From CAYTID01 sp964437735 (GTDB lineage Bacteria > Bacteroidota > Ignavibacteria > UBA10030 > BY39): a stretch of 9,549 bases of DNA. Position 1 is the first letter of the stretch, and each line of letters starts with the position of its first letter. A model generated the notes under the pieces. That model had not been told where the DNA came from, did not search any database, and saw only the letters and a list, made by a program, of their open reading frames with translations. The position numbers and the translations under genes are program-made. This document shows, one piece after another, positions 1-7,912 of this stretch. Where the stretch lies: positions 1 through 9,549 of the forward strand of contig CAYTID010000084.1 of the NCBI GenBank assembly GCA_964437735.1, read 5' to 3'.

Positions 1-1064
1 GTTTTTATCTTCCACATGTGTGAAGCCTGATCTCCACGATTATTATTTTGCTTCACAGCAGTATTTCCGATGTATGGCATGTGGCAATCACCACATTTAT
101 TATGATCAACCGGTACGCCATCTTTGATAATATTAATGGTTTTATTTTGATGGCATGGTAAACAAGTTTTCGCGGCAGGTTTTAAACCGCCTCTGTCATA
201 TACTGTACTCTTATGCGGATCGTGACAAGTTACGCATGTCATATTGACTGTACGTCGGTGTTTGGTAAATGTCATCTGATCATACTGTTCACGATGATCC
301 AAAAATTGTTTGTCAGATCTCACCGGAATACGGAGACCATTCCCTCTGGCATGGCAAGCTTTACACATATTAAAGCCCTCTTTTGGAGGCTTGATTGTTG
401 TAGGATTTGTTGTGTGTGATTTGGAAGGACCATGACAACCTTCGCATTGAACACCAAACTCAAAAAATGTACCGGCAAATCCAGGACGATTTTCAAAACG
501 GAATGGTGAAGTCGCTGCATCGTAAGGTTTCCAACCTGTTGTATGACAGGCACCACAAGTATACACAGCTCCTGTGGGAGTTCTAAGAGCGAATACTTGA
601 TTTCCAACATTGCTCGCATTATATGCTCCATGTCCTTTTTGTGTTGGATGAATTGTTCCCAAATTGTATTGGGCTTTTGTGCCTTCATAAATATATCCGT
701 TTTTATCCATCCATCTTGCTTTCCATCCGTATCCACCGATCATAAATCCTATATTCGTATCAGCATGTGTATAGCTGAATCCTAAACCAATGGCTTCGGG
801 TGCTAACGGAACACCGGTTTCATTCGTCCCGACAGGGAACGGCTTGTAAACGCCTGATCCGTCTACTTTTGAACGGTCTATGCGTTGAATTTTCCACGGA
901 TGTCCGGATTTGTTAAATTCATCTAAATTAATTGGTTTTATTGAGAGGTGACAGCCAAAACATGCCGCTTTTCCGGCATAATCAGGCCATGTTTGTGTCT
1001 GGACTGATGAAAAAAAAACAACCAGACAAATTGTTAATATCAAATTGACGGTTACAAGTTTCAT
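1..1064 (-). CDS. Secreted multiheme cytochrome c (at least seven haems), 3' end cut by window edge
   Basis: This is probably a periplasmic or surface electron-transfer protein. Reading leftward from the ATG at 1064, the frame stays open for 354 residues and leaves the window without a stop. Residues 1-24 form a signal peptide (MKLVTVNLILTICLVVFF core). Seven CXXCH haem-attachment motifs follow: CFGCH 35, CGACH 170, CEGCH 207, CKACH 234, CVTCH 277, CLPCH 301 and CGDCH 324. Many spare histidines (for example 55, 100, 139, 217, 257, 269, 284, 321, 349) could be distal ligands. Residues 40-169 carry no haem motif but hold an aromatic and glycine-rich stretch (IGGYGWKARW, 109-118). The spacing recalls the loose cytochrome c554-like multiheme group; the substrate and exact subfamily are not recognised. 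An AAAGGAG site lies 5 bases before the ATG. The gene is separated from metG by 467 bases, so it is probably its own transcription unit. Confidence 0.9.
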   Translation of the reverse strand, partial: MKLVTVNLILTICLVVFFSSVQTQTWPDYAGKAACFGCHLSIKPINLDEFNKSGHPWKIQRIDRSKVDGSGVYKPFPVGTNETGVPLAPEAIGLGFSYTHADTNIGFMIGGYGWKARWMDKNGYIYEGTKAQYNLGTIHPTQKGHGAYNASNVGNQVFALRTPTGAVYTCGACHTTGWKPYDAATSPFRFENRPGFAGTFFEFGVQCEGCHGPSKSHTTNPTTIKPPKEGFNMCKACHARGNGLRIPVRSDKQFLDHREQYDQMTFTKHRRTVNMTCVTCHDPHKSTVYDRGGLKPAAKTCLPCHQNKTINIIKDGVPVDHNKCGDCHMPYIGNTAVKQNNNRGDQASHMWKIK

Positions 1065-1069
1065 GCTCA

Positions 1070-1076
1070 CTCCTTT
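1070..1076 (-). promoter_or_regulatory. Ribosome binding site of the cytochrome gene
   Basis: The minus strand reads AAAGGAG, then five bases (TGAGC), then the ATG at 1064. This fixes the start, which also gives a well-formed signal peptide. I saw no clear -35/-10 pair further upstream. Confidence 0.7.
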
Positions 1077-1143
1077 GTTTTTTTTATATATATTCTCTCT
1101 TTTTTCTCGTCAGATAATAGGACAAATAATATGCCGCTAAATT

Positions 1144-1175
1144 AAAAAAAATATTTTCTAAAAATATGTTTTTTT
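1144..1175. repeat. Long A/T-only inverted repeat, possible weak bidirectional terminator
   Basis: On the plus strand, seven A residues are followed by ATATTTT, loop CTA, AAAATAT, one unpaired G and seven T residues. The arms pair over 14 bases with a single bulged G. Because one flank is an A-run and the other a T-run, a transcript from either strand would carry a hairpin ending in a U-run. It lies about 360 bases after the metG stop and 80 bases before the cytochrome start. The stem has no G-C pair, so it would be weak; it could also be bent promoter-region DNA. Confidence 0.35.
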
Positions 1176-1531
1176 CACTCAAAAGGTAAGATATATTGAC
1201 TAGCACGGAGTTGTTTTGATTAATATTTCTCATTTCTTGGAAAGTCAAAATCGTTGTTTTTCATTTATGACAAATATAGTCGTGAAATTGATTAGAAGGG
1301 ATAAAAAGACTACTGGCATTGGTCCCCTGCTGGGAAAAATCAGATGCTTAATAGCTGAGAGAAAAAATTGCTTGACTTACAAAAGTCACTCACAACCGTG
1401 TTGGACAAATAAACACGAAAAAACACTCTGTGTAAACAAAGATTGCAGATTGTGTGAGGTTCATATTAAAGATGTTATTATTAAATTCAGCACCCTCAAT
1501 CAATAATATCGAATAAAATGTTATTTATATC

Positions 1532-3598
1532 TTACTTAACCATTGAACCATCGCCGATATCGGCTGACGTACTTACAAATACCAAATTACCTTTTTCATC
1601 AGATGCAGCGAGAAGCATACCGTGTGATTCATTTCCCATTAATTTAGCCGGTTGAAGATTTGCGACGACAATAATTTTTTTGCCTACCAGTTCATCAGGT
1701 TGATAGTGTTGCGCAATCCCTGCTATAATTTGTCGAGTTTCAGAACCAATTGATATTTGAAGTTTAAGTAGTTTTTCGGATTTTTTTATTTTTTCACAAG
1801 ATATTATGGTGGCGGTCCGTAAATCTACTTTTTTAAAATCCTCAATCGAGATTTCCGGTTTTAATGGTGGTATATTTATTTCACGCTTTAAATCGTCTGA
1901 TTTTAATTTATTTATTTCTTCATCGATTACTGAATCTTCAATCTTTGTAAATAATATTTCGGGGTGATTCAACTTGTGCCCTTTAGGTAAATCAGATTTT
2001 TTTGCATCATCCCAGGAATACTTAATTTTTTTTGAATTAATGTTTATAATATTTCTAATCCGTTCCGATGTGTATGGTAAAACCGGTTCAAATAATATGG
2101 AAAGAGATTTAATTGCCTGTAAACATATATTCAGGGTTGTTGCACAACGATCAGGATTTTCCTTAATCGTTTTCCAAGGCTCACAGTCGTTAAAATACTT
2201 ATTTGCTCTTCGAGCCAGATTCATCATTTCCAATGCGGCATCCCTGAACTTATAACTTTCTATAAATTGACCAATAACTTCAGGTTTGGTTTCCACCTCA
2301 TTTAGGAAATCAATGTCTATTTTTAAGAGTTCCTTTCTTTCAGGAACGATCCCATTAAAATTCTTATGGATAAAAGTTAATGTTCTGTTCACAAAATTTC
2401 CTAAAATATCGGCAAGCTCATTATTGTGACGGCTTTGAAAGTCCTTCCAATAAAAATCCGAATCCTTTGTCTCAGGCATATTCATAGTCAATGAGTATCT
2501 CAATGAATCAGCTTGGAATTTTTCAAGAAATTCATCAACATCTAAACCCCATCCTCTGCTTTTTGAAAATTTTTGTCCTTCAAGATTTAAAAATTCATTT
2601 GCAGGTACATTTGCGGGTAAAATATATTTATCTTCACTGACATCGTTCCATGCCATCAGCATAGCAGGAAAAACTATACAATGGAATACTATGTTATCTT
2701 TTCCAATGAAAGCGATATAGATACTTTTTTCATCTTCCCAGTAATCTTTCCATTTGTTCTCATTAACTTTTCCAGCCCATTCTTTTGTGGAAGAGATATA
2801 ACCGAGCACAGCATCAAACCAAACATATAACACCTTATTTTCGTAACCGGCGAGAGGGATTTTAACCCCCCAATCTAAATCGCGTGTGACTGCCCGGTCT
2901 TGCAAACCTTCATTAAACCACGATTGACAATATTTCAGAACTAGGTCTTTCCAACCGTACTTTGCATCCATTTCTTTAATATATTTTTCCAATCGTTCCT
3001 GATATTTACCGAGAGGAAAATACCAATGTGAAGTTTCGCGAACGATCGGTTTTTCACCGCTGATTTTACTACGTGGTTCAATCAAATCAAGCGGATTTAA
3101 AAATGCCCCGCATTTCTCACACTGATCACCCCGTGCGTCAGTACTTTTACAGATCGGGCACGTCCCTTCAACATATCGATCAGGTAAAAACATTTCTGCT
3201 TTCGGATCGAATAATTGTTTTTCAGTTTTTTCTAATAAAACACCGGCTTCATGCAATTTCAGAAAAAATTCCCGTGCAGTTTCATGATGAATCGGCAAAG
3301 AAGTACGGGAATAATTATCGAAGCTCATGCCGAATTTTTCAAATGCTTTTTTATTCAAATCATGATATCTGTCCACAATTTCCTGAGGAGTCTTTTTTTC
3401 GTTCTCTGCAGTTATAGTTATCGGAACACCATGTTCATCCGAACCGCAAATAAATACCACTTTTCGGTTTTTCAATTTTTGGTATCGTGCAAATATATCT
3501 GCCGGAAGATAAGCGCCGGCTAAATGACCCAAATGAATTTTACCGTTTGCATAAGGTAATGCCGCAGTTATTAAAAATTTTGTATTTTCTTTTGTCAC
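1532..3598 (-). CDS. metG: Methionyl-tRNA synthetase with C-terminal tRNA-binding domain
   Basis: The enzyme charges tRNA-Met with methionine using ATP in the cytoplasm; 688 residues. The class I signature HLGH (HIGH) is at 22-25 and the KMSKS loop appears as KFSKS at 343-347. A zinc knot with two CXXC pairs (C147/C150 and C160/C163) sits in the connective peptide, as in zinc-containing MetG forms. The anticodon-binding helical domain follows, and residues about 581-688 form an EMAP-II/Trbp111-like OB fold (VDLRTA, NLQPAKLMGNESHGM, SADIGDGSMV) used for tRNA binding and dimerisation. The start is GTG at 3598: no other start lies between the end of ricT and the conserved core, and there is no clear Shine-Dalgarno site. 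It begins 25 bases after ricT, so it is probably the last gene of the tamA-holB-ricT-metG operon and may be translated by reinitiation. The gene looks complete and ordinary. Confidence 0.98.
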   Translation of the reverse strand: MTKENTKFLITAALPYANGKIHLGHLAGAYLPADIFARYQKLKNRKVVFICGSDEHGVPITITAENEKKTPQEIVDRYHDLNKKAFEKFGMSFDNYSRTSLPIHHETAREFFLKLHEAGVLLEKTEKQLFDPKAEMFLPDRYVEGTCPICKSTDARGDQCEKCGAFLNPLDLIEPRSKISGEKPIVRETSHWYFPLGKYQERLEKYIKEMDAKYGWKDLVLKYCQSWFNEGLQDRAVTRDLDWGVKIPLAGYENKVLYVWFDAVLGYISSTKEWAGKVNENKWKDYWEDEKSIYIAFIGKDNIVFHCIVFPAMLMAWNDVSEDKYILPANVPANEFLNLEGQKFSKSRGWGLDVDEFLEKFQADSLRYSLTMNMPETKDSDFYWKDFQSRHNNELADILGNFVNRTLTFIHKNFNGIVPERKELLKIDIDFLNEVETKPEVIGQFIESYKFRDAALEMMNLARRANKYFNDCEPWKTIKENPDRCATTLNICLQAIKSLSILFEPVLPYTSERIRNIININSKKIKYSWDDAKKSDLPKGHKLNHPEILFTKIEDSVIDEEINKLKSDDLKREINIPPLKPEISIEDFKKVDLRTATIISCEKIKKSEKLLKLQISIGSETRQIIAGIAQHYQPDELVGKKIIVVANLQPAKLMGNESHGMLLAASDEKGNLVFVSTSADIGDGSMVK

Positions 3599-3623
3599 GG
3601 ATTTAAGTTTTATATGATTTTCG

Positions 3624-4601
3624 TTACTTGAAATTCTGATTTTTAAGGTGGTCTAATGGCACATGCTCGCTTCTGCCATCGCTATATTTTACAAGGATAG
3701 TATTTTTACTAAAATCAATTTTCCCGAACTTCACACAATTCTTACCTGTGCCCGAATTATCAAATTTAAACAATTCCGGATTCAAATCTGCATAATTAGC
3801 CAGTTCATACATCAGACAACATTTGAGCCGACTGCATTGCCCCGATAATTTGATCGGATTAAAGGACAAACCTTGCACGGCAATAAATTGAGTAGAAATT
3901 CTCTCAAAATCTCTCAGCCACGATTTACAACAGAGTTGACGACCACAAATTCCTATGCCTCCGACTCTCCTGGTTTCGTCTCTAACGCCAATTTGACGCA
4001 TTTCGATTCTTGTTTTGTAAACATACGCGAGGTCTTTTACCAGCTCCCTGAAATCGATACGGTGGTCTGCCGTATAATAAATCGTAATCCTGCTTGAATC
4101 GTGTTGATATTCAACATCGACCAATTTCATTGTAAGATTATGTTTCAATATTTTTTCGGAAGCTATCGTAAAAGTTTTTTCCTCCCGATTTTTATTATTC
4201 TCGTACGTTTTCAAATCTTCTTCGTTTGAAATACGTATTACTTTCTTAATACCATCGATGGGCAATTTTCGCGTTTTACTTTTTGTGAGAGCTGTTAAAC
4301 CTTTTGCCGTCACAAGTCCCATATCATTACCTCTCTCAGCTTCAACTACTACCCTATTATTTATCTGTATATCAAGAGAATTTGAATTATAATAATAATT
4401 ATAACGTTCACCTTTGAATCTTAATTCGATTATTTTATCGACTTCGATATTTTCGTTATTTCTTAAAAATTCAAAACAATTCTTGTATGAAGAATTCGGA
4501 CAGCTGGGATCAGGGGATTGAGAGTTTTCGATTTTTTTTTGAATATTATTTTGAGATATATGATTTGTTAAATTTATGTCAAAAGCATTTTGATTTGCCA
4601 T
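3624..4601 (-). CDS. ricT: PSP1 domain protein, RicT (YaaT) family
   Basis: This is a 325-residue PSP1 family protein. In Bacillus subtilis, RicT (YaaT) works with RicA and RicF in an iron-sulphur complex that affects RNase Y-dependent mRNA maturation and development. The PSP1 C-terminal signature is intact: GICGRQLCCKSWL (217-229) and NPIKLSGQCSRLKCCLMYE (248-266). This gives six conserved cysteines at 219, 224, 225, 256, 261 and 262, the likely cluster ligands. Residues 1-50 are a polar, Asn/Ser-rich extension. The ATG at 4601 is preferred over a TTG at 4607 that overlaps the holB stop; it lies two bases after the holB TGA, implying translational coupling. The same holB-ricT order occurs in Firmicutes. 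No RicA or RicF partner is visible here, so family membership is firm but the cellular role in this organism is inferred. Confidence 0.95.
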   Translation of the reverse strand: MANQNAFDINLTNHISQNNIQKKIENSQSPDPSCPNSSYKNCFEFLRNNENIEVDKIIELRFKGERYNYYYNSNSLDIQINNRVVVEAERGNDMGLVTAKGLTALTKSKTRKLPIDGIKKVIRISNEEDLKTYENNKNREEKTFTIASEKILKHNLTMKLVDVEYQHDSSRITIYYTADHRIDFRELVKDLAYVYKTRIEMRQIGVRDETRRVGGIGICGRQLCCKSWLRDFERISTQFIAVQGLSFNPIKLSGQCSRLKCCLMYELANYADLNPELFKFDNSGTGKNCVKFGKIDFSKNTILVKYSDGRSEHVPLDHLKNQNFK

Positions 4602-4603
4602 AT

Positions 4604-5734
4604 TCAAATATCAACTTTATTTCCTATCATAACAGACCTTAATTTTATCACGAGCACAAACATTATCAGTGGAATATAAACATTTTTCTTTAGAAGTGAA
4701 AGAGATTGGTCAATCGAATTCAATATTTCAAAGTAATCGATATCAGGATACCTTGCAACAAATTTATCCAACCTCGAACGCAAATCAATATTTAGCAAAC
4801 TATCCGATCCGTTGCTCAGAGCTAGTGTATCACGAAACCATATCTGCATCAATAATAATAATTGTTCTACTTCCTGTCTGTTGTATTCTTTCGAAATCCT
4901 ATCGACCTCGGATGAAATATCCCGGATATTTTTTGATAAGATGATTATCAAAAATTCGAGCAATTTTATTCGTTGATCGTTTAAATCAGTGTTTATTAAT
5001 TCAATCGCTTTGGAAAAACTCCCGTCGGATAACTTTGATACCATTGTGCTTTGTTGCTCGTTAATATTGTAATTAATTTGCAAAGCGTTTTTTATCTCAT
5101 TTTCGGTCAATTCTTCAAACCTGACTAACTGACACCTTGATATTATGGTCGGGAGCAATGAATCCTTGTTTGACGTAGTAAGAATTATCAGGCTGTTCCC
5201 GGAAGGTTCTTCGAGGGTTTTCAGGAGCGCGTTTGCGGCTTGATCGTTTAACTTTTCAGCATTCAATATTATGAATACTTTCCTACCTTTTTGAAATACA
5301 CTCAATGAACTCTTTTTTCTGATATCCCTGATGCTTGTAATCTTTATTATGTTTGCACGTTCGATAATAATTTTATGATAATGATTTTTTGCTTTCTCAG
5401 AGATCTGTTTTTGAATTTGAGCAACATCCTCTGTTGATAGTTTAGCTGTTGGAGAATCATCAGAAATTTCATTTTTCCCGACCGGAAGAGGGAAAACCAG
5501 GTGTAGATTCGGATGCTGAAGTGTTTCCATTTTTCGGCAATCCGGACAATCTCCGCATGAATCATTTTTTCCAACCTGACAATTTAAAATTTTTGCAAGT
5601 TGTATAGCAATTGCATCCTTACCAACTCCTTCGGGACCATAAAAAAGAAGTGCATGCGGTAGGCGATTATTGTTAATGACTGCCTGAATTATTTTTTTTG
5701 CTCTATGTTGTCCGATTATATTATTCCAACTCAT
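4604..5734 (-). CDS. holB: DNA polymerase III delta prime subunit (clamp loader)
   Basis: This 376-residue AAA+ protein is the delta prime part of the clamp loader that places the sliding clamp on DNA. The N-terminus (WNNIIGQHRAK, 3-13) and RLPHALLFYGPEGVGKD (24-40) are typical. The P-loop ends in GKD rather than GKT/S, and the Walker B position is a non-acidic ILNAEK (156-161), so this subunit is unlikely to hydrolyse ATP, as is usual for delta prime. A zinc module has C52, C60, C63 and C66. ALLKTLEEP (169-177) and the SRC motif (199-201), which supplies the arginine finger to a neighbouring subunit, identify the family. The C-terminal third is helical and poorly conserved, as expected for the collar domain. 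GAGGT, overlapping the tamA stop and six bases before the ATG, sets the start. The gene sits 9 bases after tamA and 2 bases before ricT. Confidence 0.95.
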   Translation of the reverse strand: MSWNNIIGQHRAKKIIQAVINNNRLPHALLFYGPEGVGKDAIAIQLAKILNCQVGKNDSCGDCPDCRKMETLQHPNLHLVFPLPVGKNEISDDSPTAKLSTEDVAQIQKQISEKAKNHYHKIIIERANIIKITSIRDIRKKSSLSVFQKGRKVFIILNAEKLNDQAANALLKTLEEPSGNSLIILTTSNKDSLLPTIISRCQLVRFEELTENEIKNALQINYNINEQQSTMVSKLSDGSFSKAIELINTDLNDQRIKLLEFLIIILSKNIRDISSEVDRISKEYNRQEVEQLLLLMQIWFRDTLALSNGSDSLLNIDLRSRLDKFVARYPDIDYFEILNSIDQSLSLLKKNVYIPLIMFVLVIKLRSVMIGNKVDI

Positions 5735-5740
5735 ATAAAT

Positions 5741-5745
5741 ACCTC
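5741..5745 (-). promoter_or_regulatory. Ribosome binding site of holB overlapping the tamA stop codon
   Basis: The minus strand reads TGAGGT, in which the TGA stop of the preceding gene shares bases with GAGGT. Six bases later comes the holB ATG. The overlap suggests that ribosomes finishing tamA can start holB directly, supporting one operon. Confidence 0.65.
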
Positions 5746-7900
5746 AAAAAGCGTGTCCGATTCCAAAATTGATAACACCCGCGCCTAATACTTCCTTGAT
5801 GAATTTTTTTTCAACAAACCATTTATTACTTGGGTTATCAATCGGGTCATAAACCTTAAACCCGAAATCAATTCTTACCGGTCCGATGAATGTATCATAT
5901 CTCAAACCCAGACCAGAAGCCAGAGCAATATTTTTCAACCGAAACTCATCAATGCCTCTCCATAAGTTACCAAAATCCAAAAAATAAACTGCCCATATAT
6001 TTTTCATTTCAATAATCCACAATTTGTCAAACCCTCTGAAATGATTTACACGAAGCTCGGCGTTACCTTCGATAAGAAAGTTTCCGCCAAGGGCTAATTC
6101 TTCCTGAGGCATTATCCCAAGCATTCTGGCTTTCCAGCCGCGTACGCTTCCGCTGCCTCCCATAAAAAATCTTCTTGTCAGCGGTATCCTTGCTTTATTA
6201 TCAATTTTGCTGGATCCATATTTTTCCTGATAACCGGTTCGTAGTTTGAATGCAAAAATATTAAATTTTGACCTTGTTAAATCCTTATACCATCTTCCCA
6301 AAAGTGTAAATTTATAAAATTTTGTAAAAGGTAAATCGGGTTGGATTTTTTTTAAAATTTCCTGTAACAATCCGGATTCCTCAACCGAAACAGCGTGGAA
6401 AAACCCACTTGTTGGTGAAAATATATCATTAGTTTTATCCCTTTGTAAAGTAAGACTTATGATTGAGTTAAACTGAGGTTGCTGCTCCTCCCTCAAACGC
6501 TCAAGGCTTAAACCTGTTTTTAATGTATCTTCCAACCAATTAACATCAGACCTTTCTAATACCCATTCCAATATTCCTGTCGTATATGTGGCAAATTGGT
6601 TAACCAATCCTAGTCTATTTCGAATTAGAGTTACTACATAATAATTTTTTTTATCATATCCGACTGAGAGTGTCCATGAACCATTCAGATTACGCGTAAA
6701 AATATACGGTTGTAAAATTTGAAACTGAAGTTCAGCTTTCCCATTTATTGAGGGATCATTAATTCCCTGTTTACTGAATATTCTTTGAAAATTCCATTCA
6801 TGTATAGATTGAGTACTTAATCTTAATCTTAGGTTAAAATTCCTTGCGCCACCGTAAAAATTTCGGTTTGTATAACCTGCACCGAGACCTAAATTGAAAG
6901 CGTTATCTTCATCTGAAATAATAATTTCGGGGGCGAATTCATGTTTATTCCTGTTTTTCAAAAACACATTAATAGGAATTTCATCATTCTCGGTAAGGTT
7001 ATTATCCCGGACATCAATTCTGGCGGATTCAAAAATCCCAAGCCGATTTAAATTTTTTTCAGAAGCAACTAGTTTATTTTTGCTAATTAAGTCCCCTTTG
7101 GCAATTTCAAGATGGCGTGTAATGATCTCATCCGTGATGTCTTCCCTCTCCGGCGAATCCAATATCGTAATTTCGCCGATTTTGTATTTAGTTCCGACTT
7201 CAAAATAATAGGAAACTGAAAAATTATTTGTTGAATAGTATCTTTTGACCGATGAACTGTCGTAAATTAATTTTGCGAAGGGATAACCATTGTTATTTAG
7301 TATATCGATTATCCTCAATGACTCATCATTTATTCTGCTTTTAACAAACGGATCCCCATTTTTGATAATACGGTCTTTTAAGATTCCCTCCCAAATTATT
7401 TCGGAAATTTGTTCTAATCCGTTATATTCAACACTGTCTAAAAACGACCGATTATTTTCATTTATTATAATTGTTATTTTTACTTTGCTGCTGTCCTTAG
7501 TAAAAAATAAATCATTTGTGATATGAACATTAAAAAATCCTTCGTCGTTATAATATTGTGTAAGCTGTTCGATATCCAGGAGCAGGATATTTACGTCATA
7601 ATATTTCGGCCCTTCACCGAAATTTTCTCCCAGAGTTTTGTGAAAGAATTTCGAAATGGAGCCGGGCGTTGATTTTGTTCTGATGAAATCATATATGAAA
7701 TCTTTATCCAGGTGCTTGTTCCCTGATATGATAACATCTTCAATTTCGCTCTGTTTGTCATTAATGCGAGCTTCGGCACACACCGATCCGAAAACAAATC
7801 CAATCAACACCAGATATTTAAAAAAATAGTTTAACAATGATTTTTCGAATCCCAAATTATTACTAAAAAACCCATCAAATGAAAGTCTGATGGGTTTCAT
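5744..7900 (-). CDS. BamA/TamA family outer-membrane assembly protein
   Basis: This 718-residue protein is an Omp85 family member that inserts or exports outer-membrane proteins. A signal peptide (hydrophobic core about 25-40, ending AEA at 42-44) follows an unusually long N-region. Residues about 52-148, 152-235 and 239-316 look like three POTRA domains (for example EDVIISGNKHLDKDFI and YKIGEITILDS). The beta barrel runs from about 325 to the end. The barrel holds RRFFMGGSGSVRGWKAR (576-592), the loop-6 VRGF-type motif with Trp, and the penultimate-strand PVRIDFGF (674-681). The last residue is Phe, the usual outer-membrane beta signal. Three POTRAs rather than five favour a TamA-like over a BamA role; no tamB is visible. 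The ATG at 7900 is chosen because AAAGG lies 7 bases upstream; an in-frame TTG at 7936 lacks such a site. The codons just after the ATG form a terminator-like hairpin. It leads the holB-ricT-metG cluster. Confidence 0.92.
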   Translation of the reverse strand: MKPIRLSFDGFFSNNLGFEKSLLNYFFKYLVLIGFVFGSVCAEARINDKQSEIEDVIISGNKHLDKDFIYDFIRTKSTPGSISKFFHKTLGENFGEGPKYYDVNILLLDIEQLTQYYNDEGFFNVHITNDLFFTKDSSKVKITIIINENNRSFLDSVEYNGLEQISEIIWEGILKDRIIKNGDPFVKSRINDESLRIIDILNNNGYPFAKLIYDSSSVKRYYSTNNFSVSYYFEVGTKYKIGEITILDSPEREDITDEIITRHLEIAKGDLISKNKLVASEKNLNRLGIFESARIDVRDNNLTENDEIPINVFLKNRNKHEFAPEIIISDEDNAFNLGLGAGYTNRNFYGGARNFNLRLRLSTQSIHEWNFQRIFSKQGINDPSINGKAELQFQILQPYIFTRNLNGSWTLSVGYDKKNYYVVTLIRNRLGLVNQFATYTTGILEWVLERSDVNWLEDTLKTGLSLERLREEQQPQFNSIISLTLQRDKTNDIFSPTSGFFHAVSVEESGLLQEILKKIQPDLPFTKFYKFTLLGRWYKDLTRSKFNIFAFKLRTGYQEKYGSSKIDNKARIPLTRRFFMGGSGSVRGWKARMLGIMPQEELALGGNFLIEGNAELRVNHFRGFDKLWIIEMKNIWAVYFLDFGNLWRGIDEFRLKNIALASGLGLRYDTFIGPVRIDFGFKVYDPIDNPSNKWFVEKKFIKEVLGAGVINFGIGHAF
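7865..7897 (-). terminator. Terminator-like hairpin inside the first codons of the tamA-like gene
   Basis: On the minus strand, AAACCCATCA (7897-7888) is followed by a 10-base loop and the exact complement TGATGGGTTT (7877-7868), which runs into six T residues (7870-7865). A perfect 10-bp stem with a T-run has the form of a Rho-independent terminator and would suit the end of the M23-DUF2795 transcript, 63-95 bases after its last stop. It starts right behind the ATG at 7900, so it is also coding sequence. It may be a real terminator, a translation-sensitive attenuator, or coincidence. Confidence 0.55.
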
Positions 7901-7906
7901 AAATGT

Positions 7907-7912
7907 ACCTTT
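7907..7912 (-). promoter_or_regulatory. Ribosome binding site that decides the tamA-like start
   Basis: The minus strand reads AAAGGT, then six bases, then the ATG at 7900. This supports the ATG over the in-frame TTG at 7936 and over in-frame TTG codons at 7840 and 7825, which lack a comparable site. Confidence 0.6.

Larger units (their letters stand above)
1065..1531. other. Intergenic region between metG and the cytochrome gene; no convincing gene
   Basis: These 467 bases contain the cytochrome 5' region and the sequence downstream of metG. The minus strand has only very short open frames here. The plus strand has one 96-codon frame (1216-1506) starting with TTG, preceded by GGAG. It encodes a Cys- and Lys-rich peptide that resembles nothing I recognise and is probably chance. 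Other structure: a long A/T palindrome at 1144-1175, and a short inverted repeat TGACTT/AAGTCA near 1374-1390 that could be a weak operator or chance. I found no strong GC-rich terminator after metG and no tRNA-like fold. Confidence 0.6.

Noticed and set aside
320..736. 138-codon minus-strand frame inside the cytochrome region
   Set aside because: It is out of frame with the seven CXXCH motifs, lacks any recognisable domain and is a shadow of the real cytochrome gene, which stays open to the window edge.
1370..1395. Inverted repeat TGACTT/AAGTCA near 1374-1390, considered as a regulator site or promoter
   Set aside because: It is only six base pairs, not placed near any start codon, and without a matching -10 element.
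4604..4607. TTG at 4607 as the ricT start
   Set aside because: It adds only two residues and overlaps the holB stop; the ATG at 4601 two bases after the stop is the more usual choice. The evidence is not decisive.
5615..5638. GKD in place of GKT/S in the HolB P-loop, considered as gene decay
   Set aside because: Delta prime subunits commonly have degenerate nucleotide-binding motifs; the rest of the gene is intact with the zinc module and SRC motif.
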